Origin: Cycas panzhihuaensis
Lineage: Eukaryota > Cycadophyta
Assembly: GCA_023213395.1 (NCBI GenBank)
Contig: CM041465.1
Coordinates: forward strand, 210,559,741-210,623,740
Reading direction: 5' to 3'
DNA: 64,000 bases
Positions 20,650-31,196 of the stretch are shown piece after piece. Positions within the stretch are counted from its first letter, which is position 1; each line of letters begins with the position of its first letter. The notes under the pieces were generated by a model. That model saw only the letters and a list, made by a program, of their open reading frames with translations. It was not told where the DNA came from and did no database searches. A program made the position numbers and the translations under genes.

Positions 20650-21860
20650 ATTATCGTACCAAGGGCACGTATAAGACAAAATCGCAAAGCGACAAATTAT
20701 TACGTGCACTGCGAACATTCCGTGCGATGCAGCGGCGGAAACGGACCACGGCGCGCAAGGGTTTGCTCGGTGCACGTCCACGATGACGAGCGGTGAAAGC
20801 GGCAAGCGTTCCTCGGAGAATGCGTATGTGCGGTTCTCTAATGCGCTTAGGTTTTGTTTTTACTCGGAAATCCACGACCATCATGAGTACTAGAGGGTGG
20901 TACGCCAAGAGGCATACATTCCTAAGTTGAAACAGACCTCCAAGCCCTACCGGTGGCATTTGAGGCGAAGATCAAGCGGGCGGGATGGATGGACTATATT
21001 TTACGCAACCCCATGTATTATGACCCACGGTTAATGGACCAAATCACTGTGACCTAAAAGCAAGCAATGGCAAAGCTAAATTGGATGCGAAATAGTCCAC
21101 ACCATTCTTGGACTTCCCAAGGAGGCGAAGTTCCATTGGGAACCAAGAGGTCGAGGTGGACAGGAAATGTGGATGAAAAATTATGCCATCCTAACACCCG
21201 GATAATGTCAGCGGAATCGGGTAGCCGACATCATGGATATCAAATTGCGTGGGTGGCTAAGGTAATTAATTCCATTTTTGTCAAAAGAAAATATACCTAC
21301 ATTCGGGAGGTATGATGCGGTACTCTTGCAAATTCGGGATGGAGAAAGAATGAATTGGTCAATTTTTAGCGAGAAAATATGAGGCGGCGATTCTGAAATC
21401 GTGACACAACCCTTTCGCCATCCTTCATTGCTTCCGGCTATTCTATTTTACCGGTGTCAGGAAGTCCAACTAACGTAACCACTATTTCTCCTGAACCAAT
21501 CATTAAACAAGGGTTGCGAGTTCCCGGACACGACTACCAAGATGGAACTTAAAAGGAGAATTGAAACAAATGCGGAAAGTACTTACACAGTTACAAAAAC
21601 CCAGTACACCTATTCCTCACAGGACAAAGCAAGTTGTCCATCGGCGTGGGAAGAGGAGGAAAGGAGAGGAAGAGTCGAAGAAGAAGAGAGGAGGAGGCGG
21701 AAGCATCACAGGAAGATTGGGAAGACTTCCAGCGGAGAAGAGGTTGGAGAACCCTCGGCACCGCCTACACCACAGGACAAGCGGGGCCAATGCTCTGAGA
21801 TGATTCGGGATATGGAGGCGGTACAAAGCGAGATAGCGACCCTTCAGAGAAGATAAAGGA
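20650..21860 (+). pseudogene. E downstream ORF region, unrecognised
   Basis: Plus-strand frames include IKRAGWMDYILRNPMYYDPR-like residues near 20970-21030, a second piece at 21067-21315 (MAKLNWMRNSPHHSWTSQGG start), and 21542-21856, which is very rich in Glu/Arg/Lys and ends in a heptad-like EMIRDMEAVQSEIATLQRR, suggesting a coiled coil. This is the position of the extra (env-like) ORF in Athila-type elements, but I see no signal peptide or membrane span and do not recognise the protein. Confidence 0.45.
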
Positions 21861-21942
21861 AAAGGACGCCATCATTGCTACCACGACACAAATAAATGAA
21901 GAAATTGCAGGACAACCAAGGCGGTGAGGCCGCCTTGAAGCA

Positions 21943-21953
21943 GTGGGGAGGGA
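21943..21953 (+). promoter_or_regulatory. E purine tract, displaced from the LTR
   Basis: GTGGGGAGGGA is the only strong purine run near the 3' end, but it lies about 75 bases before the LTR rather than against it. It may be an upstream accessory tract or not the true primer. Confidence 0.4.
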
Positions 21954-22027
21954 TACCCGAAATTTTTGACTTTTGGAGTTTTGTTGAGCAAGGATGCTCA
22001 AACCCATAGCTCATTGACCCGGATAGA

Positions 22028-22833
22028 TGTTGGCATCAAAATTGACTCAATGGTCGTGTGAGGACGGAGGTAGGTCGAGATAACTGGGTTGTGCAGTGCG
22101 GACCGTGCGGAGGTACGCAGGCAGCGGCGAAAAAGCAGGCATTGCAGGTGCGTATGGCGGTGCGTGCACAGGCAGATGCGCATGGCGAGCGTACCCGATG
22201 GCGGGCAATGGCCCAGAAGCAGCGATGCGCATTACTCGAGGGACCGGTGAAGACACAGGGAGGTGCGGACGTGCGTGCGGACGTCTGGAACCAAAGGAAG
22301 AATTAATTAAGGTTAACCAAAGAGATTAAGTGAAGAGTGCGCATTAATTGAAGAGTGCATGGTCGAAAGGTACGGTTATGACGGTCATAACCCTTGACCA
22401 AAAGGTACCAACAGAGTACTTAAGGAGGTACGCATGATTCACTGGTTAGGGTGAGAGCCGAGATCAAGGGTGCATAAAGGTGCGGATGACAATGACGATT
22501 GGAGCATGAGTGCATGATAAGTACCATCAGGTGCATATGTAACAGAGGGATGTATCTTTCTTTGGAATGCTCAGGAAGCATTCCACCCACAATAAATAAG
22601 CTGAATTAATAAAAGAAGAGTTATGTGGAAATTGGTGCATTCTTGATGTGTGTTGATGATGTCAAGTATGTATTGAATTACATCTGCGGTACCATTACGT
22701 GAATTATATATGGAATTATATGTGGAATATATGTGTATAACCATGTTGTGATGTCCTAAAACTAGACTATAGCGCTGTGTAACCTTGACAAGTGCACTGA
22801 TTCCACGAAGGGTGTGGAATCTATAAGTCAACA
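22028..22833 (+). repeat. E 3' LTR
   Basis: Second LTR copy. It is preceded by the same ATAGA pentamer that forms the TSD, so three of the E LTR flanks read ATAGA. The host frame of D resumes after 22833. Confidence 0.92.
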
Positions 22834-24110
22834 ATAGATCAAGGTGAACAACAAAGAATAGAAAATGCACCACCACCTGCTGTCACTACAAGTGTCTCTG
22901 ATGAAGGATCGCACTCGTCTGAACAAAACAAAGCTCTCAACAACTCAGTACAACCGCAAAATCCCTCACAAAAAAAGGTGCCAAAATGGTACCTAAAAAC
23001 AATGGAGGAATATGGAGTAAATCCAGATCTCATTCAAGAAGGGAAAAGAACCAGAAGTCAAACGCATCACGGGCTCGCTGCTCAACATGATATATCATAT
23101 CAACAAGCCCAAAATGATCCTCGTTGGAAAGAAGCAATGAATGAAGAAATGGAATCAATCTGTAGTAATAAAACCTAAGAACTCACTACTCCTCCACAAG
23201 GAAAACCCATCATTGGATGCAAATGGTTGTATAAAATCAAGGAGAAATCTGATGGCTCAATTGAGAAATACAAGGCCCGACTTGTTGCAAAGGGCTACTC
23301 TCAAACTCAAGGAATAGATTATGACGAAATATTTGCTCCTGTCAATAAAATGACTACACTTAGGACGGTGATTGCCTTAGTCACACAAAATAATTAGCTA
23401 GTGTATCAAATGGATGTCAAAGGAGCCTTCTCAATGGAGATCTTCAAGAGGAAGTATACATGGAGCAACCTCCAAGATATGTCGCACAAGGACAGGAGCA
23501 TCTGGTCTACAAACTCAACAAAGCTCTTTATGGACTAAAACAAACTCCTAGAGCATGGTATGCAAAGATGGACTCGGACTTGCAAAGTCTTGGGATGAAA
23601 CGATTAGAAGTTGACTCTGGGCTTTACATTCACATTGACAAGAATAACCAGGTCACCATTCTTGTATTGTATGTAGATGATCTGATTCTCACTGGGAGCA
23701 ACACCAACTGGATCAACTTGCTGCGACTTCAATTGTCAAAAACCTTCAAAATGATAGACCTAGGTGAGATTCACTACTACCTGGGGATAGAAATTCATAA
23801 GTTGAAGGGTGGAATCTTCATGCATCAAAGCAAGTATATAGCACAGATACTGAAAGACTTCAATATGATGGATTGCAAACCATCTTTCACGCCCATGAGT
23901 TCTGGAACCAAACTTACTGTTGATCCAGATGGGGAGCCGGTAAATGATACCCTTTACAGGAAACTTGTTGGAAATCTCATATATCTCACTCCAACAAGGC
24001 CAGACATTGCATTCATAGTGGGACTAATCTCAAGGTACATGTCTAACCCAAAGGTATCTCATTGGAAGGTAGCCAAGCATATTCTTCGATACCTATAAGG
24101 AACAAAGACT
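22834..24110 (+). pseudogene. D pol: linker and reverse transcriptase, right of E
   Basis: Continues the integrase frame from 12534: VPKWYLKTMEEYGVN, EAMNEEMESICSNKT then a stop where Trp is expected, KWLYKIKEKSDGSIEKYKAR-like residues, QMDVKGAF followed by a one-base loss (CTTCTC for CTTCCTC) that shifts the frame, then MEQPPRYVAQGQEHLVYKLN, ALYGLKQTPRAWYAKMDSDL, LYVDDLILTGSN with intact YVDD, EIHYYLGIEIHKLKGGIF and PTRPDIAFIVGLISRYMSNP. A long open stretch (212 codons) survives at 23460-24098. Confidence 0.9.
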
Positions 24111-24633
24111 TATGGGATTTACAACAACAGTCAAGGATCAAATCAATTAACCGGGTACAGAGACTCTGATTGGGCAAGAGACATTGACAGTCGAAAATCC
24201 ACCTCTGATATCTTGTTTTGACACAGGAAAGCGGCATTATATCTTGGAGAACGAAGAAAGCAGTCCATCAGTCATTATCTACATCCGAAACAAAATACTA
24301 GGCAGCAGTTCAATCCTCCTGTGAGGCTATCTGGCTAAGACGTCTTTTGGATGAACCACAGTTTTCTCAAAAGGTTGCAACCATAATCAACTGTGACAAT
24401 CAGAGCACCACTCAAATGACGAAGAACCTGGTTTTTCATGCCCGAATGAAACATATTGAAGTTCATCATCACTTCATCCAAGAGAAAGTAGACAGAGGGG
24501 AAGTCAAATTGTCTTATTGTCCAAGCTCAGAACAATTAGTTGCCTTCTTCACAAAACCTCTTCCCAAGGAGAAGTTCATGTACCTCAGAGTTAAGATCGG
24601 CATGAAGGAAAAGGATATGACATTAAGAGGGGA
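24111..24633 (+). pseudogene. D pol: RNase H and polypurine tract
   Basis: YRDSDWARDIDSRKSTS, then broken frames, then IINCDNQSTTQMTKNLVFHA, HIEVHHHFIQEKVDRGEVKL and FFTKPLPKEKFMYLR, the C-terminal end of copia RNase H. The purine tract AAGAGGGGA (24625-24633) abuts the 3' LTR. Confidence 0.88.
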
Positions 24634-24807
24634 TGTTAGAATATAATGCCTAATCCTTTTGTATATTAATGACACGTGTCATTATGCTATGTATCGGTTA
24701 CAAAGTAGTTCCAGAGGATTACAAACCCTAATTGTATATATATACTCATATACTCTCAATAAGATCATCAAGTATTCTTCATTAACCATTGTAGCATCAA
24801 TCCTACA
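24634..24807 (+). repeat. D 3' LTR (174 bp)
   Basis: Second copy of the D LTR; same length as the first, ends TGTTAGAATATAATG and ATCCTACA. The pol frame of A resumes at 24808. Confidence 0.92.
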
Positions 24808-25423
24808 CCCTTTTGCCTTTATCGAGAGGAGGTTGGATGGATGTTGATTCCAACTCCTTGTGTTCGTCTTCAATAAAGATTACATCTTTTGAGAGATGCA
24901 TTTTCTTACCAACAGGATCATACAACTTGTATGCCTTGCTATGAATGGCATAGCCTACAAAAATGCATTTTAGACTATGTTTGTCTAGTTTGGATCCTTG
25001 TTGATCGGGGATGTGCATATAAGCAGTGCACCCAAATGTCCTCAAATGGTTAATGATAGCCTTTTTGCCAGACCAAGCCTCCTCTGGTGTGATGTCAGTG
25101 ACTCCTAATGTAGGACTCTGATTTGCCACATAAGCAGTTGTGTGAAATGCTTCTGCCTAGTATGCTCGTATTAGTCCTCTTCCATGCATCATGGCTTTGG
25201 CTTTGTTTGCCAAAGTTCTGTTCATCTGTTCGAAGACTTCATTTTGTTGAGGAGTATGAGGAATGGTGAGCTGTCTCTGAATGTCGTTATCCTTGCAGAA
25301 TTGGGTGAATTCCTTTGAAGTGAATTCACCTCCATTGTCTAACCTTAGGATCTTGATTGAATGGCCAAACTCATTCTCCACCTCAAGTTTGAATTCTTTG
25401 AACTTCTGGAACGCTTCAGATTT
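24808..25423 (-). pseudogene. A pol: integrase C-terminal half
   Basis: Minus strand from right: IKILRLDNGGEFTSKEFTQF (second catalytic Asp in DNGGEF), NDIQRQLTIPHTPQQNEVFE (usual NGVSER with the catalytic Glu altered in context), MNRTLANKAKAMMHGRGL, EEAWSGKKAIINHLRTFGCT, HIPDQQGSKLDKHSLKCIFV, KMHLSKDVIFIEDE, ending PPLDKGKRV at the D junction. A stop lies near 25157. Confidence 0.9.
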
Positions 25424-26190
25424 CTATTTGATGAAGTAGACCAAAACTTTGTGAGAGAAATCATCTATGAAGGAGATGTAGTACAATGCTCCTCCAAAGG
25501 ATGCCATGGACATGGCTCCATATAAATTTGGATGTATCAACTGCAAAGGATATGATGCACACCATGCTTTGCCTTTAGGGAAAGGCTGTCGATGTTGTGT
25601 CCCCATTATACATGCTTCACAAAGACATTTTGAACCATACAGTCTTGGAAGCACATGCACCATGTTCTTGTTCATCATCAGCTTGATATTGTCTAAGCTT
25701 AAGTGTTCTAGACGTTGATGCCAAAGTTGCATCTTTGATAATGATTGAGTGACATAGTAAGTAGAATCAAGTGTTATATTATTTGCATCCATCTTACAAA
25801 GTCCATGGTCTTCATGACCAATGGCTACAATCTGATCATACTTGTCACTAATAACACGTTTCTTATTTTTAAACAAAATGCTCATCTGTTGCTTGTCCAA
25901 TTGGCTAATAGATAGCAGACTCTTCTCCATGGAAGGTATTAGGTAGGCATCTCCAGTGGGAAATGTGGATAAAGGATTTGAAGGAAAGTGAAATGAGGTA
26001 ATTTTGCCTATACTTGAGATTTGAACTGAATCATTGTTTCCAAAGGTCATTGATCGACCCTTTCCTTCTTTGATGTCATAAAGGAGTTCTTCACTCCCAG
26101 TCATATGACGAAATACCCCTGAGTCGATGATCCAAGTCTGATCAACATCTAATGTGTGATAAGCACAAAAGAGCTTATCCTCATCCACAA
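25424..26190 (-). pseudogene. A pol: protease, pre-integrase, integrase N-terminus
   Basis: An open frame of 254 codons: DEDKLFCAYHTLDVD, TWIIDSGVFRHMTGSEELLY (protease box, DSG-V where relatives have A), SFHFPSNPLSTFPTGDAYLI, SLLSISQLDKQQMSILFKNK, LWHQRLEHLSLDNIKLMMNK (His-His-Cys-Cys domain, GH changed to EH), CEACIMGTQHRQPFPKGKAW, YPLQLIHPNLYGAMS where the first catalytic Asp of HSDLCGPM is Asn, and YYISFIDDFSHKVLVYFIK. The frame is intact but key residues are lost. Confidence 0.92.
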
Positions 26191-27178
26191 ACTAATTAGA
26201 GTAGCATTGATTGCCACCTCTAAAACCCCCCTTCCTCTTTGACCTCCTCGATATGCACCTCGATTTGGTCGATGGGGTTGCTGTTGTTGCTGTTGTTGAA
26301 AGCGTTGTTGCTGCTGGAACTGCTAACGAGGTTATTGTTGCCATTGATGCTGCTGACATGGTTGTTGTTGTTATGTGTGTTGGAGATCGGCTTGCTTCTT
26401 TCTGCATTCAGGAGCTATGTGGCCAACCTTGCCACAACAATGACAAATGACATTGGCCTTTGAGGAGCCAATGTTCATATTCCCAAACTGTTTTGTGAGT
26501 GAAGGTTTGGGACTTTGCTTGGCCTTCAATTTGGTTGTGAATGCTCCTGATGTGGATGGATCATCATCTTCCCTAATATAAATATGTTCCTCTTGAAGTA
26601 ACAAGCTTTCAATTTGACTGAAAGACATACTTGAAAGTGAGTCATCTCGTGTAGTGGATTATATGAATCCATTATAATCCTTAGGTAATGCTTGAACAAT
26701 TGTCGTTACAAGCTCGTCTCTGGAAGCTGGTTTGCCTAATGTATTTAATTCATTACAAATTTCTTTGATGGAAGAAAAGAATGCCAACATAGGCTTTACA
26801 AATTTCAATGAGTATAATTTTGCTTTCACCATCAAAATTCGAGTTTCATTTCACCTTTCATACAAAGAGGACAAAGTGTCCCAACTTCTTTAGAGGTTTT
26901 GCACACACTATATTTTGATCAACATGAACATCAATAATCATATGTAAAAATGCCAAGGTAATTTCATCCTTGGACTCCCAAGCAGTAATATAAACTGGAT
27001 CCAAATGTACAACGCTACCATCATCTTCCACAGGTATAGGTTGGGGAATTTTGCCACAAACATAACCCCAAAATTCATTCATTATCAAGAGGTTTTGTGT
27101 TTGCCTCTTCCATTCTTAATAATTATCTTGACCTGTTAATTTGATGGTACATACATTTAGCATGTTTAAAGTATCCAT
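26191..27178 (-). pseudogene. A gag
   Basis: ATG at 27178 (MDTLNMLNVCTIKLTGQ) with a stop at NY*EW where relatives have Gln (CAA to TAA). It goes on through LLIMNEFWGYVCGKIPQP, DEITLAFLHMIIDVHVDQNI, then shifted frames, ESLLLQEEHIYIREDD and one CCHC knuckle CHCCGKVGHIAPEC near 26420. A Gln-rich tail of CAA/CAG repeats (26260-26400) joins Gag to protease, as in G and B. Shifts near 26860 and 26640. Confidence 0.88.
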
Positions 27179-27505
27179 GTTAAAGTTGTAAAGGCTTGAG
27201 GCTAGCAGATGAACTTGGAGTCTCAAAGCTTTCGTCGCTTAAGTTCCACCCTCTAACAAACCAATAGTCTCGATCTTACTAGAAGATCCAACAACTGAAT
27301 GGAATGATGAGGGGTGGAGGACGAGGCTATTGAGTTGGTCCAACCTTGATCTATAGATGAGATCCATGATTGACCAAGTCAAATCTAGGACAAGGCAGGT
27401 AGGGTTGATCTGTATAGACACACCATGCTTCCCCTGGGATTCACAGCCCCAATAACACCCTTTTCGAACCTCCTTTCCCTCAAGCAATCTTAATTGTTAT
27501 GCACT

Positions 27506-27517
27506 GACCGTACGGTC
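27506..27517. promoter_or_regulatory. A leader palindrome GACCGTACGGTC
   Basis: Perfect 12-nt palindrome about 330 bases upstream of the gag ATG. The same sequence is at 35636-35647 in C, and TCCCGTACGGGA holds the same place in B (39566-39577). Possible kissing-loop dimer site; function inferred. Confidence 0.5.
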
Positions 27518-27996
27518 GATTGATCCCTTAGGGAATACACCAAGCGTAAGGTTATTTCAGAGGCAAGGTTTGAATCTTTTTTGGGCCTCTCCCACTAGAT
27601 TTTAAAGTACTTTTTAAGAGTGTTCAAGTGAACTTTAAGTGAGTTTTACTTGGATGATGTACTTGAAAAAAGAATGCTTAAAAAGCTTACAAATGTGGCT
27701 TCAAGAAAGAAGCAATTTAGTACATCAAAATATAACACTTAGAGTGTTTTACAAAGCACTTAAGGAAGTGGAAAAGAGTGCTAAAGATATCCAAGTAACA
27801 GATTTGAGTACATGTAACACATTAAGTGTTTAAGAAGAAAGCACCTTTCAAAAGATCAAAAAAAAGTGCTAAGTGCCCAAATAAGAATGATGAACTTCCT
27901 TGTGATAATGCTTTAAATGGGTTCCTTTTAGTGGAAAATGGTCAACTTGAAGGTGAAAATGATTCACTTTGCAAATGTAGACACCATGCACCAAGT

Positions 27997-28020
27997 GTTA
28001 GGACTTAAAATAGTTCTAAC
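27997..28020 (-). promoter_or_regulatory. A leader stem-loop
   Basis: Arms GTTAGGAC and GTTCTAAC (plus-strand text) around TTAAAATA; on the transcript strand one pair is G-U. Equivalent stem-loops occur in B, C and G at similar distance from gag. Confidence 0.5.
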
Positions 28021-29306
28021 CAGCCACGAAAAATAATGATCTTTTTATTAAAAAAGTGATTTTTGAGCCCCTTTTGAGCTAGGGCACTAGGACAACACAC
28101 AAGAAGCCTTATGAAATCACTAAAAAAGTGATTTTTTATGCCTTTATAATGATAAAAATGACTTAAGAGGTCATTTAATGAGTCAAAACACAAGTGCAAA
28201 TTTTTTTATGTGTTAAATGACTTTAAAAACATTAAAAAAGGCTAAAAAATGACATAAAAGGTGCTTAAATAAAGATTTGAACTCACTCAATAAATAAACT
28301 TTCGAGTAAAAAGTTTATTTAAAAAGGAATATTCAAGAGAATATTCCAATTGATATAACATAATGTTATATCAATATAGTTCAAAATCAAAATTTTTGAA
28401 CAAAATTTACGATGGCAGTGTTGCGCGACTCCGTGATCACTCATGTTGATCGAACAACCTCTGTGATGCTTGGATCGACGTGAAAACAGAGATGTGGGGT
28501 CGTAGTAGGGATATGGAGATCTCCCTAAAGTTTCGCAGCAAATGATGTAACACAAAAGGAGCAATGCGTACAATGAGTTTCCAAAGGGCGCACGAGTTGT
28601 GGAGGACGCAAAGGTTGTCGTGGAGGTTATGGGTGATGTATGGCCACTGAGAGGACTTCATGGGGCCCTCGCAGGCTAGAGACACCTCCACATGTGAGCA
28701 GATCTGCAAATGCCAGCTGCAGTGAAGATTTTTGAGTGATTTGAGTGTCCTCATTGGGGTTTGAGGGCTGAAATTGCTCTATTTTTTTCAAGGAGTTTTA
28801 GATCATGGGTGCCAACTACGTAAAAAGCTAGTATTGCTGCAAAATAGGTCAAATCTGACCAACACCCTATGTTGTGAGAGAAAATGAGCTAAAAAATGTA
28901 GATTTTAAGTGAAAAAACACAAGAAATGATGATAAATCTACTCAAAACAGTTAGAATACTGCAACAAATTAGTTGTTGTCCAGAAATAGGAACTAAAGGA
29001 CTGATTTACAGGAAAAAAACAGTTAAATAACTTAGATCTGCCTCCTTTTCCTGCAATAAATTATTTTTTCTGAAGAAGAAATTAGAGAAAATCACTATTT
29101 TTTGATAAAAGTCTGAAAAAAAATTTAGATCTAAAATGTGCCTCCTCCAACTTGCAAATAGCTTGAAAATGCCTGGATCTGCTGAGAGATAGGGCAACAA
29201 GCCTTGGACCACCTTCGGAGAGCGAAGGTCGTCACCAAGGGTTTGTAAACCCTTACAAGATCTCTAAAAGGAGGAAATCAAAATAGAGAGAAACAACCTT
29301 CTTCTA

Positions 29307-29317
29307 CTCTAATACCA
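29307..29317 (-). promoter_or_regulatory. A primer binding site
   Basis: The minus strand reads TGGTATTAGAG two bases inside the 5' LTR, the initiator-Met PBS with one C-to-T change. Confidence 0.85.
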
Positions 29318-29319
29318 AA

Positions 29320-29864
29320 TGTTGAAGATGGCATTTAGCCTACATAAACTAAGATCTAGAAAATTATTCAACTCTAGTTTTAGAATCAAAGAGATCAACA
29401 CTTAGCAATGAAAGCTACTTCAAGTAAACAAGGTAAATGACTAAACATGAAAGAGCATGAGCAAGATGATACCAAAATGAGGAGGAGATGGAATTGATTC
29501 AATTTCCAAATGAATATCAATTTGATTAGCAAGCTGGCAGCATAACAATACAACTCAAACTCTATATGAGAAACATGAGAAGTGGTCTCAATATATAGAG
29601 TTACAAAAGAGACCTAACGTGTTGGATGTTTGACAAGTCTCAAACATCCAAGCTACATCATTTGCATGTAGGCACGTGTCCTTTTGGGCTCTCAAGTGAG
29701 CATAAGTGCATAAGGGTCATGTTAACCCTTAAGTCACAATGTTATGTCACTAGGAAAGAATGTGGGTGCGCACTTTATCACTTAAGTAATAAGTTATCTC
29801 ATAAAGTACAAATATACATGAAAATAAAGTACATATGCTTAACATGTAAACACAAGGTTTAACA
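29320..29864 (-). repeat. A 5' LTR
   Basis: Pairs with 9472-10017; ends TGTTGAAGATGGC and AAGGTTTAACA, followed by TSD CTTCA at 29865-29869. Confidence 0.92.
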
Positions 29865-30616
29865 CTTCACTCTCCAAAGGTGTTCCAGGGCTAAGTTTAG
29901 CTATGTTTTTTGCAGTTTTTCATTATTACAAAGTGTTTGCAAGCTGGAAATCATCAGATTTAATTTTTGGATTTTTTCTAAGCCTTAGTTTGTGTCTACA
30001 GTAGAGAAAATGCATAGAATACATTGCTTTTCTTCATTTTTCTGTAAATAAAATTATTTTTTATAGGATTATTCAGTATATCTATAGGTACTCAGTGTGA
30101 TTCTCCTCTACTGGATTCAAAACTAGCTCATCTTTAATCAGAGTCTGACCTAAACGGATTCCACAGTACACTAGGTAGATTTATCACTGATTTCGAGTGA
30201 TTTTCACTATAAAAATATCATTTTTTCCTCATTTCAGCTTGCAAACTTAGTACTGACCCAATCTGAAGGTATCTCTGACCCTAACGACCCTTATTCCAGT
30301 GAAGAACATCATACTCTAAGTCTTTTTGCCTCACGGCAGTCCGTGCATCCTCCCGTTGGCCATGCGCCCAATGGACCCTTCCCCTGCAAAGAACTCATTG
30401 CATGCTCCACCAAATGAGCTAAAATTTGGCAAGTATCTTTGTTGGCATCTGATAAAGGCTTCCCTTAAATTTCATCACAAACAGATCATCTGTTGAGAAG
30501 ATCGATCCAACTGTGTGTTTGGATTTGCGTCTGTTATCGGAATTTCGATTTTCAGTTAAAAGTTTCAATTTTTCACTTTAGAAAAATAACTTTATATTAT
30601 ATCTTTTGGCATATCC
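29865..30616 (+). other. B leader, middle piece
   Basis: Continues the B leader after A: CTTCACTCTCCAAAGGTG lines up with the leader of A on the other strand (CTTCGCTCTCCGAAGGTG). No coding frame or RNA gene seen. It ends at the TSD TATCC (30612-30616) of C. Confidence 0.75.
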
Positions 30617-31196
30617 TCATTGACAATGGGCATTAGGCCACATTGATCCCAAGATCATAAATATAATCACAATACAATAAATGCATGAAAGCATGAGAGC
30701 ATAAAAGCATAAAGCGAAATATAGGAGCAAGAGAAAATGATACCCAATATGTGGAGTTGGAATTGGTCCAACCTCCCAAGTAGAAAATAGCTTGATTAGC
30801 AAACTGATAGCATTACAATACAACTCCAAGTCTCCATATGAGACAATGAGAAGAGGTCTCATTATATAGAGTGAAATGAGAGACCTAAGGCCTTGGATGT
30901 TTGACAAGTGTCAAACATCCAAGATACATCACATGGATCATGAGCAAAAGTGCTTGGATCCTCACCTAAGGCCTTGGATGTTTGACAAGTGTCAAACATC
31001 CAAGATACATCACTTGGAATATTCAAACAAGTGCATGAGGGTCCATTGACCCTTTTGTGACAACGTTGTGTCACTAGAAAGAATGTGGGTGTGCACTTTA
31101 TCACTTAAGTGATAAGTCACCCCTAAAGTATAAAGTGCATATATTACATGAAAAATAAATGTACATTCACTTAACATTTAAACATAAGGTTTAACA
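30617..31196 (-). repeat. C 3' LTR with internal 81-bp duplication
   Basis: Same layout as the A LTR but longer because an 81-bp segment with the hairpin (arms TTGGATGTTTGAC and GTCAAACATCCAA) is present twice, at 30893-30922 and 30974-31003. The palindrome TTATCACTTAAGTGATAA is near 31097-31114. The purine tract (minus strand GAAGGGGG) adjoins at 31197. Confidence 0.9.

Larger units (their letters stand above)
12535..22833 (+). mobile_element. Element E: Ty3/gypsy retrotransposon, about 10.3 kb
   Basis: LTRs at 12535-13367 (833 bp) and 22028-22833 (806 bp), ends TGTTGGCATC and AAGTCAACA, perfect TSD ATAGA (12530-12534, 22834-22838). The interior reads gag, zinc knuckles, protease, RT, RNase H, integrase on the plus strand, then about 2 kb more before the 3' LTR. 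PBS of the TGG..CCGTTGCC type and sequence beyond pol recall the Athila/Tat group (inference). It is CpG-rich compared with the surroundings, and pol is shifted every hundred bases or so by 1-3 base indels. Confidence 0.93.
11851..24807 (+). mobile_element. Element D: Ty1/copia with 174-bp LTRs, gag-protease deleted, split by E
   Basis: Identical-length LTRs (11851-12024 and 24634-24807, TGTTAGAATATAATG to CCTACA), PBS after the first and purine tract AAGAGGGGA before the second define a plus-strand element. Flanks are CCTTT on the left and CCCTT on the right, an imperfect TSD. Inside, the PBS runs straight into the integrase C-terminal half; gag, protease and the integrase catalytic Asp residues are absent. 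E interrupts it at 12534/22834. Without E it is about 2.65 kb, so non-autonomous. Its host is the pol of A. Confidence 0.92.
27179..29306 (-). other. A leader, 2.1 kb, with conserved blocks
   Basis: No gene. Near gag there is a block (27239-27487) that in one frame reads MLEGKEVRKGCYWGCESQGK, shared almost word for word with C at 35429-35617 and as a stop-containing relic in B near 39600-39690. Then come a 12-nt palindrome (27506-27517) and a stem-loop (27997-28020). The middle (28.1-29.0 kb) is AT-rich and specific to A. The last 110 bases before the PBS match the B leader start. Confidence 0.75.
9472..29864 (-). mobile_element. Element A: Ty1/copia retrotransposon, split by D
   Basis: LTRs of 546 and 545 bp (9472-10017, 29320-29864), perfect TSD CTTCA (9467-9471, 29865-29869), a purine tract beside the left LTR and a PBS beside the right LTR define a minus-strand copia element. 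Coding order from the right is gag, protease, integrase, RT, RNase H; D interrupts the integrase-RT linker at 11850/24808. I count about 30 differences between the LTRs, so roughly 5-6 percent divergence. Length without D is about 7.4 kb. It landed about 85 bases past the LTR of its own relative B. Confidence 0.93.

Noticed and set aside
26192-26463. Val/Leu/Ala-rich frames on the plus strand, possible membrane protein
   Set aside because: They are antisense readings of the CAA/CAG-rich Gln tail of the A gag.
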